Assembly: GCA_049889175.1 (NCBI GenBank)
Contig: JBMHDW010000011.1
Span: 152,335 to 216,334, forward strand
Origin: JBMHDW01 sp049889175
Lineage (GTDB): Bacteria > Pseudomonadota > Gammaproteobacteria > Comchoanobacterales > Comchoanobacteraceae
Length of the DNA: 64,000 nt
Direction of reading: 5' to 3'
Below the pieces are notes generated by a model. It was not told the origin of the DNA. It searched no databases and saw only the letters and a list, made by a program, of their open reading frames with translations. Below, in pieces: positions 52,497 to 62,292 of this stretch. A program made the translations under genes and the position numbers. The stretch's first letter is position 1; every line of letters starts with the position of its first letter.

Positions 52497-54806
52497 TTTG
52501 GAAAGAATTTAGAAGATTCATTAAATCAATTTTATAATCTTGCGAAAAGCAATGGTCTATCAATTATTACGGTTGGACATATCACTGCTGCACTTCTAGA
52601 AAATGAAGAGGTTAAAGCATTATTCACCAGATTAGGGATTAATGAACATAAATTAAAAAAGCAGTTAATGGATCACTTAAAGCAGGTTGATGACATTTCT
52701 GAGAAAGATGATCAAGCTGTTCTTCAGCCAACATCAGGATTTCAAGATGTGTTGAAAAAGGCTCTTTTCCAAGTTCAAAAAGATGGGTTTTATGAGGTTA
52801 CAGGTGTTCACGTTATATTAGCTATCCTTACTGAATACGAAAAAGTTGATAACAATACAATACGGTCAGCAGTGAATGTTGATAATGGTGGTTTTGTTGC
52901 TGACTTATTGAATTCATGTGGTGTTAGTAAGAAAATGATTATCGATTATTTAAGCAGTACTCAATCTAAATTTCATAATCAAGGACAGTTTATAGATGAG
53001 CGTAATAATGTACAATATGCAGAAACTCCAGTTGATAATGTTATTGAAAAATATTCAGTTAATTTAAATAAAATGGCCAAAAATGGTGAGATCGATCCGG
53101 TTATTGGTCGTGAGTTTGAGTTAGATAGATGCAAAGAAATTCTTTTACGACGTACTAAGAATAACTGCCTTTTTGTCGGCGAGCCTGGCGTTGGTAAAAC
53201 AGCAGTGGTTGAAGGTCTAGCATTAGACTTGGTCAATGGTAATGTTCCTGAAAAAATGAAAGATTTAAATGTTTACGCCTTAAATATGGGCGCATTATTA
53301 GCTGGAACCAAATATCGAGGTGATTTTGAGAAGCGCATGAATCAACTTTTGGATGCTTTAGCGAAGCATAATAATAGAGCCATATTGTTTATTGATGAAA
53401 TTCATACTCTGATCGGTGCTGGTGCTGCTTCAGGTAATTCATTGGATGCAGCAAATTTACTGAAGCAACCTTTGGGTAGGGGTAAAGTAAGAGTTGTTGG
53501 TGCTACAACATTCTCTGAACTCAAGGGTTTGGAAAAAGACCCGGCTTTATCACGTCGATTTCAAAATGTGGTGGTTAAAGAGCCAAGTGTTGAGGTAACC
53601 AAGCAAATGTTAAAAGGGTTAACCAGTAATTTTGAAGATCACCATCATATTCGGGTTAATGAAGCTTGTATAGCAGCAGCTGTAGAACTTTCTGATCGTT
53701 ATATTAATGATCGTTTTCTGCCTGATAAAGCCATTGATGTTATTGATGAGGCTTGTTCATATGTAACTATGAATGCTCAGAAAAATAATCAAAAAGTTAA
53801 ATCATTAACAGTCAATCATGTTGAGGAAACCATCGCAAGATTAGCTCAAATACCTAAAAGAAGGGTTTCGTCATCAGATAGGAAACGCTTATCTCATCTT
53901 AAAAGTTCAATGAGTTCTAAGGTGTTTGGGCAAGATCATGCGATTGAAGAAATTACCAATGCCATATTTATGGCAAGATCAGGTCTTAGAGATGCCAATA
54001 AGCCGTTAGGTAGTTTCTTGTTTACAGGGCCAACTGGGGTTGGTAAAACTGAAATTGCGGTTCAATATGCTAATGCTCTAGGTTTGAAATTACTTCGCTT
54101 TGATATGTCTGAGTATATGGAAAAGCACTCTGCAAGTCGTCTTATTGGTGCGCCTGCTGGTTATGTTGGCTTTGAGCAAGGGGGCTTATTAACAGATCAA
54201 GTTCGCAAGCATCCACATTGTATTTTGCTGTTAGATGAGATTGAAAAGGCTCACCCAGATATCTATCATTTATTGCTTCAGGTTATGGATTACGGAACAT
54301 TAACTGATAATGCGGGTAATACGGCAGATTTTAGGCATGCTACCATTATTATGACCAGTAATTTAGGCGCTCAGCAAGCCAGTAAAAATAGTATAGGTTT
54401 TGGCGAGCAGAAACATGATGCAAAATTTAATGAAGCAGTCAACCAATTCTTTGCTCCTGAGTTTCGAAATAGGTTGGATGCAGTGATTCCATTCGGCACT
54501 TTAAGCCAGCAAGTTGTGTGTCAGGTTGTTGATAAATTCATTAATAATCTTGAGGATAAGTTAGAGCAGAAAAAAGTAGAGTTGACAGTCGCAAAGTCAG
54601 CAAGAACATGGTTTGCTGAGCGGGGCTATCAGCCAGATATGGGTGCAAGACCAATGCAGCGGCTCATTGAACATGAGTTGACACAAAAGTTGGCTGCAGA
54701 GTTACTCTTCGGGAGACTAAAAAACGGAGGTAATGTTAGGGTAAAGTGCACAAACGGAAAAACTTTACAGATTGATTGTGAGCAACCTGTCAAAGTAAGA
54801 ATCTAA
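52494..54806 (+). CDS. clpA: ATP-dependent Clp protease ATP-binding subunit ClpA
   Basis: Hexameric AAA+ unfoldase feeding ClpP. N-terminal substrate/ClpS-binding domain (about 1-140); first AAA domain with Walker A GEPGVGKTA (about 230) and LFIDEIHTLIGAG; second with GPTGVGKTE (about 512) and LLLDEIEKAHPDIY. NSIGFGEQ (about 633) is the ClpP-docking IGF/IGL loop, which separates ClpA from ClpB. 770 aa (E. coli 758). clpS, normally just upstream, is absent. infA is convergent downstream. Confidence 0.94.
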   Translation: MFGKNLEDSLNQFYNLAKSNGLSIITVGHITAALLENEEVKALFTRLGINEHKLKKQLMDHLKQVDDISEKDDQAVLQPTSGFQDVLKKALFQVQKDGFYEVTGVHVILAILTEYEKVDNNTIRSAVNVDNGGFVADLLNSCGVSKKMIIDYLSSTQSKFHNQGQFIDERNNVQYAETPVDNVIEKYSVNLNKMAKNGEIDPVIGREFELDRCKEILLRRTKNNCLFVGEPGVGKTAVVEGLALDLVNGNVPEKMKDLNVYALNMGALLAGTKYRGDFEKRMNQLLDALAKHNNRAILFIDEIHTLIGAGAASGNSLDAANLLKQPLGRGKVRVVGATTFSELKGLEKDPALSRRFQNVVVKEPSVEVTKQMLKGLTSNFEDHHHIRVNEACIAAAVELSDRYINDRFLPDKAIDVIDEACSYVTMNAQKNNQKVKSLTVNHVEETIARLAQIPKRRVSSSDRKRLSHLKSSMSSKVFGQDHAIEEITNAIFMARSGLRDANKPLGSFLFTGPTGVGKTEIAVQYANALGLKLLRFDMSEYMEKHSASRLIGAPAGYVGFEQGGLLTDQVRKHPHCILLLDEIEKAHPDIYHLLLQVMDYGTLTDNAGNTADFRHATIIMTSNLGAQQASKNSIGFGEQKHDAKFNEAVNQFFAPEFRNRLDAVIPFGTLSQQVVCQVVDKFINNLEDKLEQKKVELTVAKSARTWFAERGYQPDMGARPMQRLIEHELTQKLAAELLFGRLKNGGNVRVKCTNGKTLQIDCEQPVKVRI

Positions 54807-54823
54807 AAGTGCATTAGAGATTG

Positions 54824-54864
54824 TAGGCCAGTTATCTAAGCAAATGCTGGTCTATAGTCTTTTT
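54824..54864 (+). terminator. Probable rho-independent terminator after clpA
   Basis: TAGGCCAG (54824-54831) pairs with CTGGTCTA (54847-54854), 8 bp with one G-T, loop 15, followed by TAGTCTTTTT. It lies 17 bp after the clpA stop and contains the complement of the infA stop codon. Confidence 0.5.
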
Positions 54865-55079
54865 GTGATTCTACCTTTGGTTAAGTCATAAGGAGTGACT
54901 TCAACTTTTACTTTATCATTTTGTAAAATACGAATGCGAAATTTACGAATTTTTCCTGACAAATGACAGGTTACAAGATGTTGCTTTTGTTCGCCAATCG
55001 TTGCTTCTACCAAGAAAACTCCATTGGGCAATACTTCTTTGACACTGCCTTCTAGCTCTATGACTTCTGAGTTTGACAT
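54852..55079 (-). CDS. infA: Translation initiation factor IF-1
   Basis: S1/OB-fold factor binding the 30S A site. 75 aa. IELEGSVKEVLPNGVFLVEA, GKIRKFRIRILQNDKVKVEVTPYDLTKGRITKR covers the whole fold. The family GKMRKNxIRI reads GKIRKFRIRI. Convergent with clpA, as in E. coli (with serW between there). The upstream gap (55080-55329, 250 bp) carries AT-rich sequence and no gene. Confidence 0.96.
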   Translation of the reverse strand: MSNSEVIELEGSVKEVLPNGVFLVEATIGEQKQHLVTCHLSGKIRKFRIRILQNDKVKVEVTPYDLTKGRITKRL

Positions 55080-55329
55080 TAATACCTTATATAACTAACT
55101 TGTCAAATAATGCTTCTTTTAAATAAAAAAAGCAACCATTTAATACTGATTTCATCTAGTTAAAGTTGTCTTTTCGTGATTTAAGTATCGTTTTTGTGAT
55201 GAAAAGTGGTTGTTGGGTTTAAAAAGTGACTCACACTTTATTAGCTATCTATTAAATGAAACAGATTCTTGATGATTGACTGTGGTTTTGTTAGCATGAT
55301 CAAACAATATTTTTACATCAAGGGTTAAC

Positions 55330-56703
55330 ATGGAAAATAGAGACACAACGGCAGAAAATCAACAAAAGTATGTTTACACGTATCCAAGAAAAACAATGAA
55401 TGATATACAAATATTTCATAGAATATTTATTATTGTTCAATTGCTTGGTATCGGTATTGTGTCGATCGGATGGATGGGGCAATTAGGGGCTGTTATTGGT
55501 CTTCCAACTCATGTTGGTATTGGTATTGGTATCTTCTTAGCAATATCTGCAGTTTTTCAAGAGTTCGTGGACAATGATGTGATTACTGACCCAACTGTTA
55601 ATGTTGATAATGCATTTGATGCCAACCAACAAAAAGGTTTTTATCAATCGCGCTACTTTTTATGGGCAATCATGAGCTTGATGATTGGGTTGGGGGCATT
55701 CCAGTCATTTATTAGATATGAATCCTTTATGGCCAATGCACTTATTGATTTTGGTCTTAAAGCATCGATGCCTTGGTTATACAATGCACTCGTCTATTTG
55801 GTCGCAGGATGTTCAGCAATGGCCTTGATGACGTTAATGGTTATCTGTTATTTGAAATTATTTCACAGAGTGTTGATTAAGGATTACTCAAATGATACTG
55901 GCTTCAAAGAAGCTGAAATTGCTGATGGTGTGGAAGATTCTATTGGTGTTGTTCCAAGATTTATGACTTGGTTGAATCAAAAAGTTGATTTTGATTTCTT
56001 TATGTTTATGTCAATGATATTTGGTTCGATGATTTATTTCGGTGCTGAGTTTGCAAATGTGTGTGCTATTTTGTATGCATTTTTTCCTTTGATGCCCACT
56101 TGGCAAATTATAGCCATTTCTGCTCTGAATGGGACCATAACATTTACCAATCAAATGATGCTTTGGGGTTATAATAACAAAAAGTTTTTTGTTGAGCATC
56201 TACGGGAAAATTGTGGTAAAGAAATGCAATTTCCTTGGCTAGATAAACTTCAATGTGGTATGTATGTCAGACGATTTGTTTTTTACTTAAGAGATTTCTT
56301 GTTGTGTGTTGTGGATGTAATGAATGCCATGTTATTGGTATCAATGGCCTATGGTAAGTCATTGGGAATTTCTCTGATTTTCATTTCAATGTTCAACGCA
56401 TGGGTGAAAACGTATTTCCAGTCATGCGAAGAGGTTAAAAATGCCCAAGGAGAAACTGATAGCAAAACACAGGCATTAGAAAACACAATGATGAATAAAA
56501 TTTTTAAAGGGTTTTTTGATGGTTTTGGTTGGTTAATGCAGGGTTTTTCTTCAACTTTTCTACCATCTTTTATCTGGCAAGGTGCTTCTAATCATGTTGG
56601 TGCTGATGAGATAAATACTGACTGTGGTAAGAAGGTTTGTTGCTGTGCAGGATCTGGTGGTGCGGAATCTAACGACAATTTAGAAATAGCGCCAAAGGTT
56701 TAA
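55330..56703 (+). CDS. Polytopic membrane protein, unknown (457 aa)
   Basis: Not recognised. About eight hydrophobic helices (near 30-52, 62-82, 108-126, 145-175, 224-262, 312-355), no signal peptide, hydrophilic Asn/Gln-rich N-terminus. The C-terminal tail after about residue 390 is hydrophilic and carries a cysteine cluster, CGKKVCCCAGSGG, near residues 435-447. AAGGG precedes ATG 55330. A weak TTGATG-N17-TAGCAT lies upstream. First gene of the accessory end of the window; could be a channel, transporter or membrane effector. Confidence 0.7.
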   Translation: MENRDTTAENQQKYVYTYPRKTMNDIQIFHRIFIIVQLLGIGIVSIGWMGQLGAVIGLPTHVGIGIGIFLAISAVFQEFVDNDVITDPTVNVDNAFDANQQKGFYQSRYFLWAIMSLMIGLGAFQSFIRYESFMANALIDFGLKASMPWLYNALVYLVAGCSAMALMTLMVICYLKLFHRVLIKDYSNDTGFKEAEIADGVEDSIGVVPRFMTWLNQKVDFDFFMFMSMIFGSMIYFGAEFANVCAILYAFFPLMPTWQIIAISALNGTITFTNQMMLWGYNNKKFFVEHLRENCGKEMQFPWLDKLQCGMYVRRFVFYLRDFLLCVVDVMNAMLLVSMAYGKSLGISLIFISMFNAWVKTYFQSCEEVKNAQGETDSKTQALENTMMNKIFKGFFDGFGWLMQGFSSTFLPSFIWQGASNHVGADEINTDCGKKVCCCAGSGGAESNDNLEIAPKV

Positions 56704-56749
56704 ATTAAAAGATTGTTCAACCAAATATATTAGCTTATGGAGGAGTTAT

Positions 56750-58033
56750 ATGTTTAAAAAGTGTATTGCCATTGTACTTTTGGCATCAATCTTTCAGGGA
56801 TGTCATTCATTAGAGCAGAAGAAAGATGAGCCATTTGATCGCTTTGCATTTTCTTCTGAAAAGACTTTTCCAACGTTCAGGGAAAGTGGTTTTCCATCTG
56901 AGTCTTTTGAATCTTATGATCAACGCGTTCAATCATACATCAAAAGTCGAGTTGGTCCTTGGTATGAGTCTCTTGGTAAGTCACCATACTACAACAAGCT
57001 TAGCTTAGCAGATAAAATTAAGTACTCTTCACCAAGAGAGTTAAAGCCAATATGTTTACCTAATCAACAGCCCAAAGGTATGATTTTATTTCATGGTCTT
57101 TTCAAAGATGCCAATGATTTATTTCAAATTGCATCGCATATTCACCAACAAGAGCCATGTACTTGGATCTTAATGCCACTAATGGCTGGGCATGGCACCG
57201 TTCCTGGAGATACCATACACTTAGATGCTAAAACAGATTGGTATCTTCCTGCAAAGCGTTTGTTGCATTATGTTCAGCAAGAGCAAAACCTTTCATCAAT
57301 AACATTACTTGGGTACTCAGCTGGTGGAGCCATTGTAATGGCACTTGCAGATCAGTTTAATCAATCTTCACCAGAACAAGATAAACAGCACCATCAACCA
57401 CACAAGGTTATTCTTTTATCGCCAGCACTTAAAGTTCAGCAACCTTTTTTATTGAAAGCCACGACTATTGTGAGGCATTTTTTAACATATGGTGGCAAAG
57501 GAGATGATGATTTTTCATTTAGTTATGATAGCTATACATATGATATTTATGCTGAATTTGATGGTCTTTTAAGCTTGATGGATGATGTTTTAAAGAACTC
57601 ACCTCCTATGCAGGCACAAGTGTTTATTGATATTCAGGATAAAACTGTTGATGCCGAAAAAACAATCAACTATATTTGTGAACACAGTGAAAGAACAGAA
57701 GGTTTGGTTTTTGCATCGGAAGGTCATGCATTGAATTTTGAAAACTGTAAAGGCCATAATATCATAACAGAACCCTATCTAGATGGCTTTGAGGCTTATG
57801 GACACATTAATCTTATTAACCCATTGGACGACCCCTGGTATACCACTGATGCGTTTTATTGTTATGATGGATTTTTAGATTTGTATGGTAAACAATTTGA
57901 TACTCATTGTGACGAACTAATGACTTGGACTAAGAGTCACTCATTTGACTATGATGATAAAAAATTAATGAGTTTAAGGAATCCTCATTTTGATAGAATG
58001 ATTCGATCAATGCTTGAATTTATGAATCATTAA
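56750..58033 (+). CDS. Lipoprotein alpha/beta hydrolase, paralogue 1
   Basis: 427 aa. Lipoprotein signal peptide with lipobox IFQGC (Cys 18, next residue His). Alpha/beta hydrolase core: oxyanion HGLF near 118, cap region, nucleophile elbow LGYSAGGA (GxSxG), candidate Asp in IQDKTVD and candidate His in EAYGHINL. Like its paralogues it opens with a PFD...F-P-FRESGFPSESFESYDQRV segment and ends with a Y/C-rich region before a HFDRMIRSMLEF helix. Most diverged of the four copies. GGAGGAG precedes the ATG. Substrate unknown; likely a membrane-tethered esterase or lipase. Depends on Lgt for maturation. Confidence 0.8.
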   Translation: MFKKCIAIVLLASIFQGCHSLEQKKDEPFDRFAFSSEKTFPTFRESGFPSESFESYDQRVQSYIKSRVGPWYESLGKSPYYNKLSLADKIKYSSPRELKPICLPNQQPKGMILFHGLFKDANDLFQIASHIHQQEPCTWILMPLMAGHGTVPGDTIHLDAKTDWYLPAKRLLHYVQQEQNLSSITLLGYSAGGAIVMALADQFNQSSPEQDKQHHQPHKVILLSPALKVQQPFLLKATTIVRHFLTYGGKGDDDFSFSYDSYTYDIYAEFDGLLSLMDDVLKNSPPMQAQVFIDIQDKTVDAEKTINYICEHSERTEGLVFASEGHALNFENCKGHNIITEPYLDGFEAYGHINLINPLDDPWYTTDAFYCYDGFLDLYGKQFDTHCDELMTWTKSHSFDYDDKKLMSLRNPHFDRMIRSMLEFMNH

Positions 58034-58049
58034 TTTTTTGGGAGAGTCT

Positions 58050-59339
58050 TTGAAGTTTTTATTCAAGTCGATTGCAATGATCGTTTTTTTATCAGGGTGT
58101 CAGTCAATGGTTCAAAAGCCAGATCAACCCTTTGATCCATTGAAGTACGACCCAAATCTTATCAGCCCTGCTTTTCAAGAACATGGATATGATAATGAAA
58201 CTTACCAGCAGTATACTGATCGTGTTGACGTATTTTTAACAAAACGATTAGAGCCATACTATGAGCTTAAAGGAGAATCACCTTATGAGCACAACCTATC
58301 GTTGGAGGATAGGGTTGCCATGTCAAAACCTCAAGAATTCTTACCGCGATGTTCAGAAGGGCAGAAGCCAAAAGCTATTTTGATGTTTCATGGTTTAAAT
58401 AATGGTGTTTATGATTTGACGTCGATAGCTGAGCGTATTCATGATCAAATTCCTTGTAGTTGGATTAGGATTCCTGTGTTAAAAGGCTCTGATAGTTTGT
58501 CTGGAGATACTTTAACAGTGGATGCTCAAACTGACTGGTTAGAGCCATCGATTCGTCTCTATTATGATTTTCTTCACCAGCCTGGTGTTGAGTCAGTGAG
58601 TGTGGTAGGTTATTCTTTCGGTGGTTTAATGGGGTTGTTGGTGGCACAACATGCCGTCAATAACAACGAAAGAGAGCCATCTCAATTAATTTTAGTCGTG
58701 CCAGCAATAGCACTTCTTGAAAGCGATGAACGCTTACTGCCTTTAGCCAATCTAGCCAAATTATTTAAGCCTTACTTTTCGTTGACACTTCCTAATTCAC
58801 ATAAAAGACCATTTTGGTCTCCAGTAGGATTGTCTTATAATCAGCTTGCTCAATTTTGGTATTTATATAATCAGTTAGACAGGCATTATGACAAAGATTC
58901 AGATCTTAATATACAGGCATGGTTTACAGCTGGAGATGATAGGATTGATACCAGTAAGTCAGTAAATACATTATGTAAAGTAAGTGAAAATACCGATGTT
59001 TATGTGTATCAAAAAAAAGGGCAGTCTCTTGACTTAACTCAGTGTGATAAGAGTCATACAACATTACTGGATGTGAATTCTCCTGATGTTACTGATATCA
59101 GTCATTATGGCATAAAATATCCAAAGAATAAGCGCTATTTTGGCTTTGAGGATCATTATTGCCAAGACGGAATGTTCATAGTATTTGATGATTATGATGA
59201 CATCACTTGTGATGAAGCTAAAGCGATGGATTGGCGTTTTGGATTAGACTATGATTCTGAACAAAAGTTGCTGGAAAGCTATTTCAACCCATATTTCGAT
59301 ACAATGGTTGACGAGATGATTGCTTTTATCAAAGACTAA
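58050..59339 (+). CDS. Lipoprotein alpha/beta hydrolase, paralogue 2
   Basis: 429 aa from TTG 58050, preceded by GGGAGAG; this TTG aligns with the ATG of paralogue 3 (LKFLFKS vs MKFLLKS), so an ATG-to-TTG change is the likely history. Lipobox FLSGC (next residue Gln). HGLN oxyanion segment, nucleophile GYSFGG, Asp region AGDDRID, His candidate ISHYGIKYP. Shares almost its whole length with paralogue 3 at near-identical DNA level. Same C-terminal signature YFNPYFDTMVDEMIAF. Confidence 0.8.
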   Translation: MKFLFKSIAMIVFLSGCQSMVQKPDQPFDPLKYDPNLISPAFQEHGYDNETYQQYTDRVDVFLTKRLEPYYELKGESPYEHNLSLEDRVAMSKPQEFLPRCSEGQKPKAILMFHGLNNGVYDLTSIAERIHDQIPCSWIRIPVLKGSDSLSGDTLTVDAQTDWLEPSIRLYYDFLHQPGVESVSVVGYSFGGLMGLLVAQHAVNNNEREPSQLILVVPAIALLESDERLLPLANLAKLFKPYFSLTLPNSHKRPFWSPVGLSYNQLAQFWYLYNQLDRHYDKDSDLNIQAWFTAGDDRIDTSKSVNTLCKVSENTDVYVYQKKGQSLDLTQCDKSHTTLLDVNSPDVTDISHYGIKYPKNKRYFGFEDHYCQDGMFIVFDDYDDITCDEAKAMDWRFGLDYDSEQKLLESYFNPYFDTMVDEMIAFIKD

Positions 59340-59440
59340 AAGTAGTATTTATAAGGTAAAGAGAATTTTGACTATGGAGTGGTAGGTAATTTGATTAATG
59401 ATTTAATTTCTGTGTTACCAAAACTTAATCAGGAGCGTAT

Positions 59441-60730
59441 ATGAAGTTTTTATTAAAGTCGATTGGAATGATTATCCTTTTATCAGGTTGTCAGTCAATG
59501 GTCCAAAAGCCAGATCAACCCTTTGATCCATTGAAGTACGACCCAAGTCTTATTAGCCCTGCTTTTCAAGAACATGGATATGATAATGAAACTTACCAGC
59601 AGTATACTGATCGTGTTGCCGTATTTTTAACAAAACGATTAGAGCCATACTATGAGTTTAAAGGAGAATCACCTTATGAGCACAACCTATCGTTGGAGGA
59701 TAGGGTTGCCATGACAAAACCTCAAGAGTTTTTACCACAGTGCTCAGAAGGGCAAAAGCCAAAAGCTATTTTGATGTTTCATGGTTTACAGGGTGGTGTT
59801 TACGATTCGATGTCGATAGCTGAGCGTATTCATGATCAAATCCCTTGTAGTTGGATCAGGATTCCTGTGTTGAAAGGCTCTGATGGTTTGTCTGGAGATA
59901 CTTTAACAGTGGATGCTCAAACTGACTGGTTAGAGCCATCGATTCGTCTCTATTATGATTTTCTTCACCAGCCTGGTGTTGAGTCAGTGAGTGTTGTAGG
60001 TGTTTCAATGGGTGGTTTAATGGGGTTGTTGGTAGCACAACATGCCGTCAATAACAACGAAAGAGAGCCATCTCAATTAATTTTAGTCGTGCCAGCAATA
60101 GGACTTCTTGAAAGCGATGAACGCTTACTGCCTTTAGCCAATCTAGCCAAATTATTTAAGCCTTACTATAAGTTGGGACTTCCTAATTCACATAAAAGAC
60201 CATTTTGGTCTCCAGTAGGATTGTCTTATAATCGGCTTGCTCAATTTTGGTATTTATATAATCGGTTAGATAGGCATTATGACAAAGATTCAGATCTTAA
60301 TATACAGGCATGGTTTACGGCTGGGGATATTTGGATTGATACCGAAAAGTCAGCAAATACATTATGTAAAATAAGTGATAATACCGATGTTTATGTGTAT
60401 CAAAAAAAAGGGCAGTCTCTTGACCTAACTCAGTGTGATAAGAACAATATAATATTACTGGATGTGAATTCTCCAGATGTTACAGGTATCAGTCATTATG
60501 GCATAAAATTTCCCAAGAATAAGCGCTTTTTTGGCTTTGAGGATAGTTATTGCCAAGACGGAATGTTCATAGTATTTGATGATCATGATGATATCACTTG
60601 TGAAGAAGCAAAAGCGATGGATTGGCGTTTTGGATTAGACGATGATGCTGAACAAAAGTTGCTGAATGGCTATTTCAACCCATATTTCGATACAATGGTT
60701 GACGAGATGATTGCTTTTATCAAAGACTAA
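59441..60730 (+). CDS. Lipoprotein alpha/beta hydrolase, paralogue 3
   Basis: 429 aa, ATG with AGGAG upstream. Lipobox LLSGC (next residue Gln). Nucleophile elbow GVSMGG where paralogue 2 has GYSFGG, and HGLQGGVYDSMS where paralogue 2 has HGLNNGVYDLTS, so the few differences fall partly around the active site. Asp region AGDIWIDT; His candidate ISHYGIKFP. Product of a recent tandem duplication with paralogue 2 (period 1391 bp). Confidence 0.8.
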   Translation: MKFLLKSIGMIILLSGCQSMVQKPDQPFDPLKYDPSLISPAFQEHGYDNETYQQYTDRVAVFLTKRLEPYYEFKGESPYEHNLSLEDRVAMTKPQEFLPQCSEGQKPKAILMFHGLQGGVYDSMSIAERIHDQIPCSWIRIPVLKGSDGLSGDTLTVDAQTDWLEPSIRLYYDFLHQPGVESVSVVGVSMGGLMGLLVAQHAVNNNEREPSQLILVVPAIGLLESDERLLPLANLAKLFKPYYKLGLPNSHKRPFWSPVGLSYNRLAQFWYLYNRLDRHYDKDSDLNIQAWFTAGDIWIDTEKSANTLCKISDNTDVYVYQKKGQSLDLTQCDKNNIILLDVNSPDVTGISHYGIKFPKNKRFFGFEDSYCQDGMFIVFDDHDDITCEEAKAMDWRFGLDDDAEQKLLNGYFNPYFDTMVDEMIAFIKD

Positions 60731-60836
60731 AAGTAGCATCCATAGGGTATTTACGATTAAGTTTGTGTGACGAAAAATGGCAATGATCAAAGAGTCATTA
60801 TATTGACTATTATATCATTACTCAAGGAGGTGGGAT

Positions 60837-62114
60837 ATGAGGTTTTTGTACCAATATTTAATAATGCTGTTTCTTTTGTCAAGTTGTCAGGCAGGGGTGT
60901 AGCAGTCAGATCAACCGTTTGATCCATTTAAATATGACCCAAATCTTGTTGGACCTACGTTTCAAGAGCGTGGATATGATAATGAAACTTATCAGCAGTA
61001 TACTCACCGAGTTGAGGTGTTTTTAACCAATCGTTTAAAGCCATATTATGAACTAAAAGGGGAGTCACCTTACGCACATGGTTTATCATTGGCTGATAAA
61101 GTAGCTATGTCTAAGCCACAAGAGTTCCTACCACGTTGTTCAGAGGGGGAAAAGCCAAAAGCTATTTTGATGCTGCATAGTTTGGGTGGGAGCGTCCAAG
61201 GATTAACGTCCATCGCAGAACGAATTCATGAAAAAATGCCCTGTACTTGGATTAGGATCCCTTTACTAAAAGGTTATGGTGGTTTACCAGGTGATGCTTT
61301 AACAGTGAACGCACAAAGAGATTGGCTGGAGCCTTCAAGTCGATTGTATCATAATTTTTTACGTCAGCCTGGTGTTGATGCTGTCAGTATTATAGGGCAC
61401 TCAATGGGGGGACTTATCGGAATGTTGATATTGCAAGATACGGCACTCAATACATCTAGTAAGCCCTCTCAATTAATCCTCACAGCACCGGCAATAGCCT
61501 TGCCAACACAATATGAATTAATGCTACCTTTAACCAAGTTCATTAAGCTTTTTCGTGACTATCATATAATGTTTCCTAAGAGTGAAACACCTTTTTTAAG
61601 CTATTCTCTTAGTTACAATGAGCTAAGCCAATTAGCTTATTTATATCATCGATTGGATCGAATAATGGTCACTGACGCACAGGTTAGGGTGCAAGCATGG
61701 TTTACAGCTGGAGATAGAACAATTGACACGGAAAAGTCGGCTAATATATTATGCCAAATGTATCATGATTCAAAAGTAAACGTTTATCGACAAAAAGATC
61801 AGATTGTTGATTTATCTCTGTGTGATGATCGCAAAATATTGATGTTGGACGTTTCTGCTTCAAATGTTATAGAACTTACTCATCGAGGGTTAAATTTTCC
61901 TGAAAATAAGCCTTATTTTGATTTAGAAAGTCTCTGGTGTGAAGGTGATTCTGTTGCGTTGCACAGTCCAGATTTGTCATGTGATGAATTTAAAGCTATT
62001 GATTGGCATTTTGGCTCAGAGAATAACGCCAAACAAAAGTTGCTCTATGGTTCCTTTAACCCATATTTTGATTCCATGGTTGAAGAGATGATAGCATTTC
62101 TCAGAGAGCAATAA
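60837..62114 (+). pseudogene. Lipoprotein alpha/beta hydrolase, paralogue 4, interrupted by TAG
   Basis: 425 codons in one frame, with AAGGAGG before ATG 60837 and an intact lipoprotein signal (LLSSC). Codon 22 (60900-60902) is TAG, just after the lipid-attachment Cys, where the paralogues have a sense codon between MVQ and DQPFDP. The rest is open to 62114 with the family motifs intact (HSLGGS, nucleophile GHSMGG, AGDRTID, LTHRGLNFP). The first in-frame restart, GTG 61017, would give a 365-aa protein lacking export signal and lipobox. Either a recent pseudogene, a readthrough gene or a sequencing error. Confidence 0.75.
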
Positions 62115-62292
62115 TGGTGAAAGATTATTTTTTAACTGAAAGTAAAAAAGAATTTTAGTCAAGCTTAATTGAATTGATAATTATTCAATAGTATTAACTG
62201 GGATTGGTCAAATTGGATACTTCAATAAAGCAAATGAAGTTTTTTCGGTTTATTACGGTATTTGCAAAACTTTATCAATGCATTTCAAGTGA

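Larger units (their letters stand above)
58050..60748 (+). repeat. Tandem direct duplication (two units, period 1391 bp)
   Basis: 58050-59357 and 59441-60748 are near-identical, from the start codon to about 18 bases past the stop (both flanks begin AAGTAG, then diverge). The sequences just upstream of the starts are not alike, so the repeated unit is the gene plus a short 3' flank. Confidence 0.85.

Noticed and set aside
60900..60902. TAG recoded as an amino acid (pyrrolysine or a reassigned code)
   Set aside because: TAG serves as a normal stop elsewhere in the window, and the paralogues have a sense codon without any special residue at this position.
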